Positions 36,773-45,692 of a stretch of 64,000 nt of DNA are shown here, in pieces. Source of the DNA: Alcanivoracaceae bacterium. Its GTDB lineage: Bacteria; Pseudomonadota; Gammaproteobacteria; Pseudomonadales; Alcanivoracaceae. The position numbers were made by a program, and so were the translations under genes. Within the stretch, counting starts at the first letter, position 1, and every line of letters begins with the position of its first letter. The notes under the pieces are model-generated. The model was not told the origin of the DNA. It was given only the letters and a program-made list of their open reading frames with translations, and made no database searches. The stretch lies in contig JARGOL010000012.1 in NCBI GenBank assembly GCA_029212745.1, positions 36,745 through 100,744 on the forward strand. The letters are read 5' to 3'.

Positions 36773-37726
36773 ATGGTGAGCAACGCAGCAGCATTCGATA
36801 TCCGGCTGGCCAATCCGCGCGGTTTCTGTGCCGGTGTTGACCGGGCCATCGAGATCGTCAACCGGGCGCTGGATGTGTTCGGCCCCCCGGTCTACGTGCG
36901 TCACGAAGTGGTCCACAACCGTTTTGTGGTGGACGGCCTGCGCGAGCGCGGTGCCGTTTTCGTGGAAGAACTGGATGAAGTGCCGGACGACTGTATTGTC
37001 ATCTTCTCGGCCCACGGCGTCAGCAAGGCGGTGCAGGAAGAGGCCAGCCGGCGCGACCTGAAAGTGTTCGATGCCACCTGTCCCCTGGTCACCAAGGTAC
37101 ACATGGAGGTGATCCGCTATTCCCGCGACGGGCGCGAGGCCATCCTGATCGGCCATCACGGGCATCCCGAGGTGGAAGGCACCATGGGCCAGTACGACAC
37201 CGCTGCCGGCGGGCGCATGTACCTGGTGGAAGATGAGCAGGACGTGGCCGAGCTGGCGGTGAAGGATCCGCAACGGCTGGCCTACGTCACCCAGACCACA
37301 CTGAGCGTAGACGACACGGCCAGGGTGATTGATGCCCTGCGTGAGCGGTTCCCGGCCATCGAGGGACCGCGCCGGGAAGACATCTGCTACGCCACCACCA
37401 ACCGCCAGGACGCCGTGCGACAGCTGGCGCTGGAGTGCGACCTGGTGCTGGTGGTGGGTTCGCCCAACAGCTCCAACTCCAACCGCTTGCGCGAGCTGGC
37501 CGAGCGCTGCGGCACGCCTGCCCATCTGCTGGACGGCCCTGAGCAGATAGAGCCGCAATGGCTGGTGGGGAAATCGGCCGTGGGCGTCACCGCGGGTGCC
37601 AGCGCGCCCGAGGAGCTGGTGCGCCAGGTACTGGAGCGGCTGGCTGAGCTGGGAGGCACGTCTGCCACCGAGCTGTCCGGGCGTGAGGAAAATGTCCGTT
37701 TTTCCATGCCCCGGGGGTTACGTTAG
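36773..37726 (+). CDS. ispH: 4-hydroxy-3-methylbut-2-enyl diphosphate reductase
   Basis: This protein of about 317 residues has the three cluster-ligand cysteines in [26 protein letters not shown] and a Cys in the third domain, with the SHG-like FSAHGVS and [11 protein letters not shown] segments. It makes IPP and DMAPP in the non-mevalonate pathway using a 4Fe-4S cluster, supplying IspB. AGGAGG lies at 36764-36769; the ATG at 36773 is very close to it, and the GTG at 36776 has better spacing, so the true start may be one codon later. Confidence 0.95.
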   Translation: MVSNAAAFDIRLANPRGFCAGVDRAIEIVNRALDVFGPPVYVRHEVVHNRFVVDGLRERGAVFVEELDEVPDDCIVIFSAHGVSKAVQEEASRRDLKVFDATCPLVTKVHMEVIRYSRDGREAILIGHHGHPEVEGTMGQYDTAAGGRMYLVEDEQDVAELAVKDPQRLAYVTQTTLSVDDTARVIDALRERFPAIEGPRREDICYATTNRQDAVRQLALECDLVLVVGSPNSSNSNRLRELAERCGTPAHLLDGPEQIEPQWLVGKSAVGVTAGASAPEELVRQVLERLAELGGTSATELSGREENVRFSMPRGLR

Positions 37727-37727
37727 T

Positions 37728-37736
37728 CCGTTCATC
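37728..37736 (+). promoter_or_regulatory. Possible AlgR-type binding site upstream of the minor pilin operon
   Basis: CCGTTCATC differs by one base from the P. aeruginosa AlgR recognition core CCGTTCGTC. AlgR activates the equivalent fimU-pilV operon there. It lies 245 bp upstream of the first pilin start, just after the ispH stop. A 9-bp match is easily due to chance. Confidence 0.3.
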
Positions 37737-37949
37737 TGCGGTCTCGTACCGCTGATACTAGCGTGCCATTTTCGGCAACGGGCGTTTCACGCGAGACACC
37801 TGAAAGTACGAACAAAGTGTGACCCAGTTCCCAGTACTTAATTGCTTTTTCCCTCGGTAAAACAGCGACTTATGCCGCTCATAGGAGGGTTGCTCCCGCC
37901 TGTCCCCTTTCCATTGATGCTGCCCCGCCGGTTGTTAGTCTTGTATCCA

Positions 37950-37978
37950 GACGTAACTTTTCATCACTGGGACGTAAC
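37950..37978 (+). repeat. Two GACGTAAC direct repeats spaced 21 bp
   Basis: GACGTAAC occurs at 37950-37957 and 37971-37978, exactly two helical turns apart, directly before the fimT/fimU-like start. The second copy covers the probable ribosome binding region (GGGA). Could be a regulator site; function unknown. Confidence 0.5.
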
Positions 37979-37980
37979 GC

Positions 37981-38454
37981 GTGATTCATACGAACCGACA
38001 ACGGGGTTTCTCCTTCATCGAGCTGATGCTGACGGTGGCCATCTTCGCCATCATCGTCTCGATCGGGCTGCCTGCGTTCAACGATGCCACGGCCAACTCG
38101 AACCTGCGCTCGGCCACCATGGACATGGTCACCACGATCAACACGGCCCGCGCGCAGGCCGTGACGTTGCGCCAGGAGATCACCCTCCGGCCCATTGATA
38201 ACGCCGACTGGGTCAATGGCTGGGTGCTGGAGTACCCGGCAGGCTCAACCGAGGAAGATCAGCAATTCGTGCCTGATTCCCGGGTGCAGATCACCGAGGC
38301 CAACGGCCTTACCAATATTCGTTTCCTGACCAGCGGGCTGGTGTCGGACCCGATGGATTTCACCATCTGTGATTACCGCGCCGGTGAAACCGGCCGCCAA
38401 TTGCAGGTGAGCAAGCTGGCGCGTGTCGAGCGGACGGAGGTGGCGTGTCCATGA
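37981..38454 (+). CDS. Minor type IV pseudopilin, FimU/GspH-like
   Basis: This 157-residue prepilin has a short leader ending RQRG, cleaved before FSFIELMLTVAIF, with Glu at mature position 5 and an N-terminal hydrophobic helix. The C-terminal half has the GspH/FimT fold and two cysteines (FTICDY and VACP) that may form a disulfide. It corresponds by position to FimU, which primes pilus assembly. The start is GTG with GGGA seven bases upstream. First gene of a six-gene operon. Confidence 0.88.
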   Translation: MIHTNRQRGFSFIELMLTVAIFAIIVSIGLPAFNDATANSNLRSATMDMVTTINTARAQAVTLRQEITLRPIDNADWVNGWVLEYPAGSTEEDQQFVPDSRVQITEANGLTNIRFLTSGLVSDPMDFTICDYRAGETGRQLQVSKLARVERTEVACP

Positions 38455-38951
38455 ACTACCCATTGTTTGGTGCCAGCCAACGCGGCGTTGGCATGATCGA
38501 GGTCCTGGTAGCGGTGCTGGTGCTCAGCATCGGTGTGCTCGGCTATGCCGGGCTGCAGCTGCGGGCGCTGAACAGCACCAGTGAGTCGCACTTCCAGACC
38601 CAGGCCTCGTCACTGGCCCAGGACGCTGTTGAGCGGATGATGGCCAATGAGGACATGCTGGATACCTATTACGCCAATCCGGCCAACTGGCCCCAGGGCG
38701 AAATGAGCAACGCGCCGCTGGCGAACTGGGGGCAGTGCTACCAGAACATCTGCACCCAGCCCCAGCTCGCCGCCTGGGACGTGGCGCAGCTGCGCTGGCT
38801 GGCCTGGAACCTGTTGCCGGGCGGCCGTATCAGTGCCGAAGAGTGCTCAGTGTCTGGCGTGCTGTGCGTGACCGTGGCATGGGGTGAGAGTACGCCCGCG
38901 GATTGCGATCCCAGTGACGACACCTGTCTGGTGATGGAGGTGCTGCCATGA
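38451..38951 (+). CDS. pilV: Minor pilin PilV
   Basis: This 166-residue prepilin has the cleavage site SQRG/VGMIEVLVAVLVLSIG with Glu5 and the characteristic LGYAGLQLRALNST continuation of PilV proteins. Several cysteines in the second half (GQCYQNICT, EECSVSGVLCVTV, ADCDPSDDTC) suggest disulfides in the periplasm. It overlaps the preceding gene by four bases. It is a component of the pilus-tip priming complex. Confidence 0.9.
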   Translation: MNYPLFGASQRGVGMIEVLVAVLVLSIGVLGYAGLQLRALNSTSESHFQTQASSLAQDAVERMMANEDMLDTYYANPANWPQGEMSNAPLANWGQCYQNICTQPQLAAWDVAQLRWLAWNLLPGGRISAEECSVSGVLCVTVAWGESTPADCDPSDDTCLVMEVLP

Positions 38952-39730
38952 GCCCGCGCCCGATGCAAAAAGGCTTCAGCCTGGTAGAGCTGATGATCTC
39001 CCTGACCCTGGGCACCCTGGTGACCATGGCAGCAATCAGCATGTTCAGCACCAACCAGCGTACATTCACGTTGCAGCGTGACCTCAGTGAGGTGCAGGAG
39101 CAGGGCCGTTTCGCCCTCGACTACATCGCCCGTGATTTGCGCGAATTCAAGCTCGAGGATGAAGACGCCCTCACGCCGGTGGGTGCCGAGGTGGGGCTGG
39201 TAAGAACGCCTGTTACCGGCATTACCATCCCGGTTGCGGCTGAAGGGGGCCTGGCAGCTGACGCAAACGACCGGCTGACCTATGCCTTCCATGGTTTCCT
39301 CGACTGTGAGGGCGACACCATTGCCGGCACCGTGCCGGGCTTCATTGTGAACAGCTACTGGGTGGACGCAGATGGCGATCTGCGTTGCATCGGTTCTGTG
39401 AACCCGGCCACTACTGGTATTACCTTGCTGTCTGACGTCAGCAGTTTCCAGGTGCTGTACGGCATCGACGCTGCCGATGATGGCCTGGCTGCAGCCGGAC
39501 GTTATGTGCCGGCATCGTCGGTGGCCGCCACCGACCAGATTGTGGCCATCAAGGTGGCCTTTGCGGCCAGCGTTCCTACCCCGAATCCGAACGATGCCGA
39601 AGTGAATTTCCAGGTGCTGGACAAGCTGCTGACCACTGGCACAGCACCGCTGGACTTTGCTGAAAGCAGGGTGGTGCGGTTGTTTTCTACCACTGTGAAA
39701 GTGCGCAATTTCAACTGGGAGTCGATCTGA
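38948..39730 (+). CDS. pilW: Minor pilin PilW
   Basis: This 260-residue prepilin has the processing site MQKG/FSLVELMISLTLGTLVT, followed by a long extracytoplasmic domain containing SEVQEQGRFALDYIARDLREF, a typical PilW signature. The start overlaps pilV by four bases. It belongs to the PilVWX-FimU-PilE tip complex. Confidence 0.9.
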   Translation: MSPRPMQKGFSLVELMISLTLGTLVTMAAISMFSTNQRTFTLQRDLSEVQEQGRFALDYIARDLREFKLEDEDALTPVGAEVGLVRTPVTGITIPVAAEGGLAADANDRLTYAFHGFLDCEGDTIAGTVPGFIVNSYWVDADGDLRCIGSVNPATTGITLLSDVSSFQVLYGIDAADDGLAAAGRYVPASSVAATDQIVAIKVAFAASVPTPNPNDAEVNFQVLDKLLTTGTAPLDFAESRVVRLFSTTVKVRNFNWESI

Positions 39731-39731
39731 C

Positions 39732-40280
39732 ATGAGCTACTCGATGCGCAAGCAGAAAGGCGCCGCCTTGCTGGTGTCACTGATGATCCTGGTGATCATC
39801 TCGCTGATTGGCATTGCCGCCATGCGTACCAGTCTGTTTAACGCCAAGATTTCCACCAGTGCCAAGGCGTCCACGATGGTGTTCGAGGGCGCAGAGACTG
39901 CAATTTCCGCGGTGTTCAAGGAAGGACGGTATGTGGACTTGCTGGACCCAGGGCAGATCTTCGCGTCAGCCATCTCAGCCCCTGGCGTGATCATCGACCG
40001 ATGTGTGACTGGGTCCAGTCTGTACAAGCCCGGTGCATGTACGTCAGTGGATTTCCTGGACCAGCGTGACCTGGTCAAGTCCGGCTCGCGCACTGCGGTG
40101 GTGGGACGTGAGCTCAACGCCGGCGCGGCTGGCGAGGGTGGCAACCGGATTTCCGGTGCCAATCGCTACGTCTATTTCCAGTTTGCCACAGCGGCAAAGG
40201 GTGAAATGCCCGTCCTTAACATTGAACAGCACACGATCCAGGAGTTCGCCCTGCGCGGCCTGGACGTGGCGGATTTCTGA
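39732..40280 (+). CDS. pilX: Minor pilin PilX
   Basis: This 182-residue protein has the cleavage site RKQKG/AALLVSLMILVIISLIGIAAMR. Glu5 of classical pilins is replaced by a hydrophobic residue, as in the GspK/PilX group that tops the pilus-tip complex. It lies two bases after pilW and 50 bp before pilY1. Confidence 0.88.
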   Translation: MSYSMRKQKGAALLVSLMILVIISLIGIAAMRTSLFNAKISTSAKASTMVFEGAETAISAVFKEGRYVDLLDPGQIFASAISAPGVIIDRCVTGSSLYKPGACTSVDFLDQRDLVKSGSRTAVVGRELNAGAAGEGGNRISGANRYVYFQFATAAKGEMPVLNIEQHTIQEFALRGLDVADF

Positions 40281-40330
40281 AAATGGCGCAACGACGTCAT
40301 GAAATGTGTAACCCCACGGAGGGTCTGACC

Positions 40331-43300
40331 ATGAAAGGCCTACACAAGCTTGCTACCCCGCTTCTGGCATTCTTTGGCGTTTTCCTCGCGCCCATGTCTG
40401 CCCATGCGGATGACATCGAGATTTACTACTCCAACCCGGAAGGGGGCGGCGTGGCGAATATCGTCATGATGCTGGATACCTCGGGTAGTATGGATACCAA
40501 CGAGTGTGTCGAGTACAACCCGCCGGACAGCACCAGCAATACGGACTGCGTTCGTAAAGGGAAGCGCCTTGACGAGTTGAAGACGGCGCTCTACCGCGTC
40601 ATTGACACGGTGTCCAACAATGCCCGTATTGGTATTGGCGTGTATAACCAGAACGATGGTGGCCGCCTGCTTTATCCGGTATCCAACCTGGATGCGGCCG
40701 ATGTGTCCGGGGTGGCAGAAGCCTTCATTACGGAAGAAGCGGATGATGGTTCGACGGTTCGCCAGCGCAATGGCTCCACCGTGTTTGAGTCGGACTGGTC
40801 TTACACGTCCCTGCCGGCCGGTATCGATTACCGGGGTAACATCACGACCTCGGGCTATGTAGGTCTCATCTTTTCAGATATCCGTGTGCCGCGTAATGCG
40901 CGTATCAAGAGTGCCAAGTTGCGGGTCATGGCGGCCGGGAACTACGGCACCAGCTCGCTGGATTACAACTATTACTATGAGATCGCACCCACGCTCACCG
41001 AGAACCCGGATGACTTCGTTACCAGTCCCGGTGCGGGAGGACGGACCCTTTCAGCTGGTTACCAGGGGTCTCACAGCGAGCCCTGGTCTGCCGTGGAGAA
41101 GTATGACCTAGACGTGACCCAGGGGGTCCAGGCAGCGCTGCAGGAGCCGAACTGGTGTGGCGGCAAGGACATGACCCTGTTCTTCACCAATAACAGCACC
41201 AATAGCTATCGCTACATCTACCTGCGTGAAGCCCTGAATGCCAAGGAGGGAGAGACCACCGAGTCAGCACCGCAGCTGATCATCGAGTGGGATCCCACCA
41301 GCGATCCGGCCCTCAATGGCACGTCCACAGAGCAGGACCTGGCCTGCCAGTCCGGCATCCGGTATGGCCTGGGCAGTGCGCTGGATGACGGTTACGCCGA
41401 AGGCCTGAGCATTGATCTTGAAGATTCTGATGCCTTCGCCGGCCCCACCAGCAAGGTGGGCCTGCGTTTCACCAAGATCCCGTTTGACCTGGACGACAAG
41501 ACAGCAAAGGTCAACGACGTGATTCACTCCGCGGTGCTGAGCATCAAGGGTGACCAGAACAACAAGGATTTCGACCTGCGTATCGCGCCCGTATACGGGT
41601 CTACGCCACCGTTCAAGAACACGGACCCGAAGACCATTACCGATCTCATCACCGGGCCTGCGATGACTTACTCAGTACCCAAGGGTGACTGGGATGAATG
41701 GCAGAAGATTGATGTCACCAGCATTGTCAGGGACGCGCTTGCCTACGAGCCAAGCGTGGCCAGCGATCCCGCTGGCTGGGAGCGGCGAGGCGCCCTCGGC
41801 CTGGTGATCACGGCCAGCCTTGATGGTGTTCCGGTGGATATGTTCGAGGAAGGCGCGAGTTCTGCAGCGTACCTGAACATTTCCTCCTCTACAGGCTCAC
41901 TGGGGAATATCCTCAATCGCGTCCGTGACAAGATCAAGGAGCGTGTCGGTGCCATTTCAGCCTTCGGTAACACGCCAAGCATGGAGGCGTATTCCGAGAT
42001 GGCCCGTTACTACCTGGGTGAAAAACAGCGATACGCGTTCGAGGATGTGCCGGACCGGATTGGCATGATCGACGGCACCGATATCTATGACTCACCGCTC
42101 GCGGCGGACAGCTGCAGCTCCAATAACATCGTGCTGCTGACCGATGGTTTCCCGACCAACGACGCAGATTATTACGATGCCGTGGAGTCGCAGACCGGCA
42201 AAGCCAACTGTAATGCTGGCTACAACGGCAGGTACGGCTCCTACAACTGCCAGGAATCACTGGCCAGCTGGTTGTACGACGGTACCCGTAATGGCATTGG
42301 CGTACCGATCACCACGCATACCATTGCGTTCTCCAATGATCCGGACATCGATGTGCTCATGCGCGGCGTCTCCGCTGCCGGTGGTAATGGCGTGCACAAG
42401 AAGGCCCGGAATGCCACGGAACTGACGTCGGCGTTCGAGGAGATCATCAACTCCGTGACGGTAGAAAATGCCACCATGGCGGCGCCCGGCGTGGCGGTGA
42501 ACCAGCTCAACCGTTTCCGTCACCTTGACCAGCTGTATTACGCGCTGTTCAAGCCGTCCACCAATAACCGCTGGGAAGGTAACCTGAAGCGCTACCGCGT
42601 TTCACTGGAGTCCAATTCGCCACAGGTGGTGGATGAAAACAACCTGGCGGCGGTAGATCCCAACAATGGCTTCTTCCTGGAGACCTCCGACAGCTGGTGG
42701 GGTGTGTCCGTGGATGGTGGTGACGCCACTGCCGGCGGTGCGCGTGAGGAGCTCGCCCCGGATGCCCGCAAGCTGTATGTAGCTGTATCAGACCTTGGCA
42801 CCGGTGCCAGTGAAACCGCTTCCTCGGCGCCCGGCGGCGGCGCCACCGTGCTGTTCGACGAGTTCAGCGACCTGGCGGCAACGGAGCTTGGCTTGCCGGC
42901 CACGGCGTCCGATGCAACCCGCACATCGCTGTGGAAATCCCTGCTCAATGGCTGGGGGGATCCGCTGCACTCACAGCCGGTGCTGGTCAACTATGGCTAC
43001 AGTGGCTCCATCGAGGAAGCACTGCTGGATCCGAGTCGCCAGGACAACACCGTCTACGTGGCCAACAATGATGGCATGCTGATTGGCCTGGATCCGAAGA
43101 CCGGCAAGGAATGGTTTGCCTACATGCCGCGTGAGGAAATTGGCAAGACGGCAAACCGCTTCACCAACCAGGAGGTTGTACCGCCGAACTTCAAGCGTGG
43201 CACCTATGGCCTGGATGGTGGTGTTACTGTCTGGCGCCGCGGCGACGGTGGTAGCGGTGTTGAACACGTCTACGCCTATATCGCCCAGCGCCGTGGCGGT

Positions 43301-44575
43301 AACAAGATATTTGCGGTGGATGTAACCGACCGCTCCAATCCACAGCCGATCTGGAGCATTACTGGGGGCAGCGGCAACTTCAGCAAGCTGGCCCAGACCT
43401 GGTCACAGCCCGCGCTCACCCAGGTGCTGATTGACGGCGACAAGGTACCGGTGCTGATCTTCGGTGGCGGCTACAGCGCTGCTGATCATGATAACGCCGG
43501 CACTGTCAGTGGCAGTGACGCGTCGGGCAATGCCCTTTACATCGTCAATGCCTTCAATGGCGCCCTGATCTGGTCGGCGTCCGATTCCGGTGCGGACAGC
43601 ACCAACCCGGACATGGACTGGTCAGTGGCGGCCAAGCCGGCAACCATCGACTACGACCTGGATGGCGCCGTGGATTACATCTACTTCTCCGATCTTGGCG
43701 GCCAGGTCTTCCGCGTCGACATGAATGCGGAGGCCAGCAGCGGTTCGAACCTGGCCCACCGTGTGGCCACTGTGGCGCGACTCGGCACCTCGGAGAGCGG
43801 TGGTATTTCCAACCATCGACGCTTCTTTGCCGAGCCGGTGGTATCCCTGGCTAACGCCTATGACAGGATCTTCTTCCAGGTCAGCATTGGCTCGGGCTAC
43901 CGGCCCCACCCGCTGGATGAGAAGACCCAGGACCGCATTTACGTGGTCAACGACGAGGATGCGGTCAATGCCCAGGGGCGGGCCAAGTCCCTGTCGGCAG
44001 GGTTCTCACCGTCCCCGGCGGCAGTGCCTGGTGACCTGCTTGACGTCACCAATGACCTGAGCCCGAGCGAAGCCTCCCTGGGTGGCACGCGTGGCTGGTA
44101 CATCGACCTTGAGCAGGGCGAGAAAGTGCTGGCAGCGTCTGAAGTACTGGACGGCACGCTGTTCATGACCACTTACCTGCCGGTGAGCAAGGCGGTGGAC
44201 AAGTGCACCAATGTGATCGGTAGTGCCCGCCTGTATGTCATGGGTGTGTTGGGCGGCCAGCCCAAAGGTGACTTCAATAACGACGGCACCATTGACGGTC
44301 GTTCCAAGGATCTGCAGCTGGCGGGCCTGCCGCCCGCACCGCAGCTACTGGTATCTTCCGGTACCGGCATCGGTGGCGGTGACGACGACGGCGGCGGTGA
44401 CGGTGACGGCGGCGAAGGTAACTGCGAAGGGGCAGGTAAAGTGGTGCTCGTTGGTACACAGGCCTTCAAGTTCGAGTGCAGCGAGAATGACAAGTTGCAG
44501 AAGACCCGCTGGTTCGAGATGCCGGATGAAAATGCCGCTACCCAGTACCTCGAAGACAATAAAGGTCTGAACTGA
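40331..44575 (+). CDS. pilY1: PilY1, type IV pilus tip adhesin/biogenesis factor
   Basis: This 1414-residue protein has a signal peptide (MKGLHKLATPLLAFFGVFLA, ending AHA). A von Willebrand A domain follows with the metal site DTSGSMD (residues 49-55) and a long inserted region. The C-terminal PilY1 beta-propeller contains the calcium loop DYDLDGAVD (1107-1115) and an RGD at 970-972. A second DxNxDGxxD loop (DFNNDGTID, 1314-1322) and a Gly/Asp-rich linker precede a last cysteine-containing segment. It caps the pilus with the minor pilins. GGAGGG precedes the start at 40331. It is longer than P. aeruginosa PilY1 (about 1160 residues, from memory). Confidence 0.93.
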   Translation: MKGLHKLATPLLAFFGVFLAPMSAHADDIEIYYSNPEGGGVANIVMMLDTSGSMDTNECVEYNPPDSTSNTDCVRKGKRLDELKTALYRVIDTVSNNARIGIGVYNQNDGGRLLYPVSNLDAADVSGVAEAFITEEADDGSTVRQRNGSTVFESDWSYTSLPAGIDYRGNITTSGYVGLIFSDIRVPRNARIKSAKLRVMAAGNYGTSSLDYNYYYEIAPTLTENPDDFVTSPGAGGRTLSAGYQGSHSEPWSAVEKYDLDVTQGVQAALQEPNWCGGKDMTLFFTNNSTNSYRYIYLREALNAKEGETTESAPQLIIEWDPTSDPALNGTSTEQDLACQSGIRYGLGSALDDGYAEGLSIDLEDSDAFAGPTSKVGLRFTKIPFDLDDKTAKVNDVIHSAVLSIKGDQNNKDFDLRIAPVYGSTPPFKNTDPKTITDLITGPAMTYSVPKGDWDEWQKIDVTSIVRDALAYEPSVASDPAGWERRGALGLVITASLDGVPVDMFEEGASSAAYLNISSSTGSLGNILNRVRDKIKERVGAISAFGNTPSMEAYSEMARYYLGEKQRYAFEDVPDRIGMIDGTDIYDSPLAADSCSSNNIVLLTDGFPTNDADYYDAVESQTGKANCNAGYNGRYGSYNCQESLASWLYDGTRNGIGVPITTHTIAFSNDPDIDVLMRGVSAAGGNGVHKKARNATELTSAFEEIINSVTVENATMAAPGVAVNQLNRFRHLDQLYYALFKPSTNNRWEGNLKRYRVSLESNSPQVVDENNLAAVDPNNGFFLETSDSWWGVSVDGGDATAGGAREELAPDARKLYVAVSDLGTGASETASSAPGGGATVLFDEFSDLAATELGLPATASDATRTSLWKSLLNGWGDPLHSQPVLVNYGYSGSIEEALLDPSRQDNTVYVANNDGMLIGLDPKTGKEWFAYMPREEIGKTANRFTNQEVVPPNFKRGTYGLDGGVTVWRRGDGGSGVEHVYAYIAQRRGGNKIFAVDVTDRSNPQPIWSITGGSGNFSKLAQTWSQPALTQVLIDGDKVPVLIFGGGYSAADHDNAGTVSGSDASGNALYIVNAFNGALIWSASDSGADSTNPDMDWSVAAKPATIDYDLDGAVDYIYFSDLGGQVFRVDMNAEASSGSNLAHRVATVARLGTSESGGISNHRRFFAEPVVSLANAYDRIFFQVSIGSGYRPHPLDEKTQDRIYVVNDEDAVNAQGRAKSLSAGFSPSPAAVPGDLLDVTNDLSPSEASLGGTRGWYIDLEQGEKVLAASEVLDGTLFMTTYLPVSKAVDKCTNVIGSARLYVMGVLGGQPKGDFNNDGTIDGRSKDLQLAGLPPAPQLLVSSGTGIGGGDDDGGGDGDGGEGNCEGAGKVVLVGTQAFKFECSENDKLQKTRWFEMPDENAATQYLEDNKGLN

Positions 44576-44594
44576 CCGGTGTTAGAATGGACGG

Positions 44595-44621
44595 CAGGGC
44601 CTGGTGGCCCTGTCGTCTTTT
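44595..44621 (+). terminator. Hairpin between pilY1 and pilE (weak terminator or processing site)
   Basis: CAGGGCC-TGGT-GGCCCTG (44595-44612) is followed by TCGTCTTTT, an interrupted T-tract. It may partly end the pilY1 transcript so that pilE is expressed at a different level. Confidence 0.5.
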
Positions 44622-44638
44622 CCATCAGGGAGACAGTA

Positions 44639-45064
44639 ATGAGAAAACGTCATGAGTCCGGTTTTACGCTGATTGAGCTGATGATTGTGGCGGGCATCAT
44701 CGCCATTATTGCGGCGGTGGCTTACCCGGCCTACACCGCACAGGTCAAGCAGACGCGCCAGACAGAAATGCAGGGCTACCTGACCGACCTGTCCGCTTCC
44801 CTGGAGGCCTACAGGACCCAGAATTTTTCCTACGACGGGGCGACGGTGGCGGACCTGAACACCAACGCAGCCAACAGTAACCACTACAACGTGCAGTTGA
44901 ATATCCTCAATGCGGGAACTGCTTACGAGTTGACCGCCACGCCGATCAACCAGCAGCAGGGCGCCGGGCACATGATGCGTGACAGCCAGGGCCGCACCTG
45001 CGTGGACAAGACCAGCGACACCAGCTGTGATCTGACGGATATTACCCAGCGCTGGTCAAAGTAG
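44639..45064 (+). CDS. pilE: Type IV (minor) pilin PilE
   Basis: This 141-residue prepilin has the site ESG/FTLIELMIVAGIIAIIAAVAYPAY, Glu5 and a C-terminal disulfide region (RTCVDKTSDTSCDL). The conserved motif QGYLTDLSASLEAYRTQNFSY is typical of PilE in the minor-pilin operon rather than the major pilin PilA. AGGGAG lies before the ATG. The PilY2 gene found between pilY1 and pilE in P. aeruginosa is absent. Confidence 0.9.
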   Translation: MRKRHESGFTLIELMIVAGIIAIIAAVAYPAYTAQVKQTRQTEMQGYLTDLSASLEAYRTQNFSYDGATVADLNTNAANSNHYNVQLNILNAGTAYELTATPINQQQGAGHMMRDSQGRTCVDKTSDTSCDLTDITQRWSK

Positions 45065-45084
45065 ACGGTTACGTATTCTGCTTT

Positions 45085-45600
45085 TCACGGACAACGCTGG
45101 CGGGCAGTCCTGCCCGCCGGCGCCACCCGTGCCCGCCCCTGGGTTGAGATAATCACTTTCCTTGCCGCACCGGCATGACAGACCAGGAAATGACCGTTCT
45201 GGTACCAGGCCACGCCCCGGTGACTGAAGCGCAACCAGGGTTTCATGCGAAAACTGCGCCACTGGATGGATTCGTTCTCTGCCAATTGAACACGATTGAG
45301 CACGCTTTCATCGCTGTCATGGCGGCGGTTATTATTGCGATCGTGAAACAGCTTGAGGCCCTTGTGGGGGCCGTCAAAGTGGCGGCAGTCCGAGTTGGCT
45401 GCGCATACCATCACCGGCCCGCGTGCGGCGGCGCTGGCACGGGCTTCCCGCAGCAGGCCAACCACGGTGTTGGCCCTGGCCACGGAGGCCTGCTCATCCA
45501 GGAAGCGGGTCATGGCCGGCATGGTCAGTCCGGCCAGAATCATGAGTATGGCGGTGGTGATCAGCAGTTCTGGCAGTGTCACGCCGTTGTGTGTTTGCAT
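45085..45600 (-). CDS. fimT: FimT-type pseudopilin (GspH/FimT), possible DNA-uptake factor
   Basis: This 171-residue prepilin has the cleavage site HNG/VTLPELLITTAILMILAGLTMPAM, Glu5 and a GspH/FimT body (TVVGLLREARASAAARGPVMVCA). The C-terminal tail is strongly basic, including QGRARVAP and GRTARQRCP. A GRxR motif in this tail is reported for FimT proteins that bind DNA during natural transformation. GGGAGG precedes the ATG. It is convergent with pilE and divergent from thiO, so it is transcribed apart from the minor-pilin operon. Confidence 0.85.
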   Translation of the reverse strand: MQTHNGVTLPELLITTAILMILAGLTMPAMTRFLDEQASVARANTVVGLLREARASAAARGPVMVCAANSDCRHFDGPHKGLKLFHDRNNNRRHDSDESVLNRVQLAENESIQWRSFRMKPWLRFSHRGVAWYQNGHFLVCHAGAARKVIISTQGRARVAPAGRTARQRCP

Positions 45601-45692
45601 GGCAACCTCCCGCCAGGCACTTTGCTTGATCGGTCAGAGGATGGCAGTGGCCGGGCGCCGGCTGTTGTCGTAGGAAATCAGGAGCTCCTCAC

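Noticed and set aside
37727..37980. tRNA or sigma54 promoter in the ispH-pilin gap
   Set aside because: No cloverleaf-like pattern and no GG-N10-GC sigma54 element were found on reading the gap.
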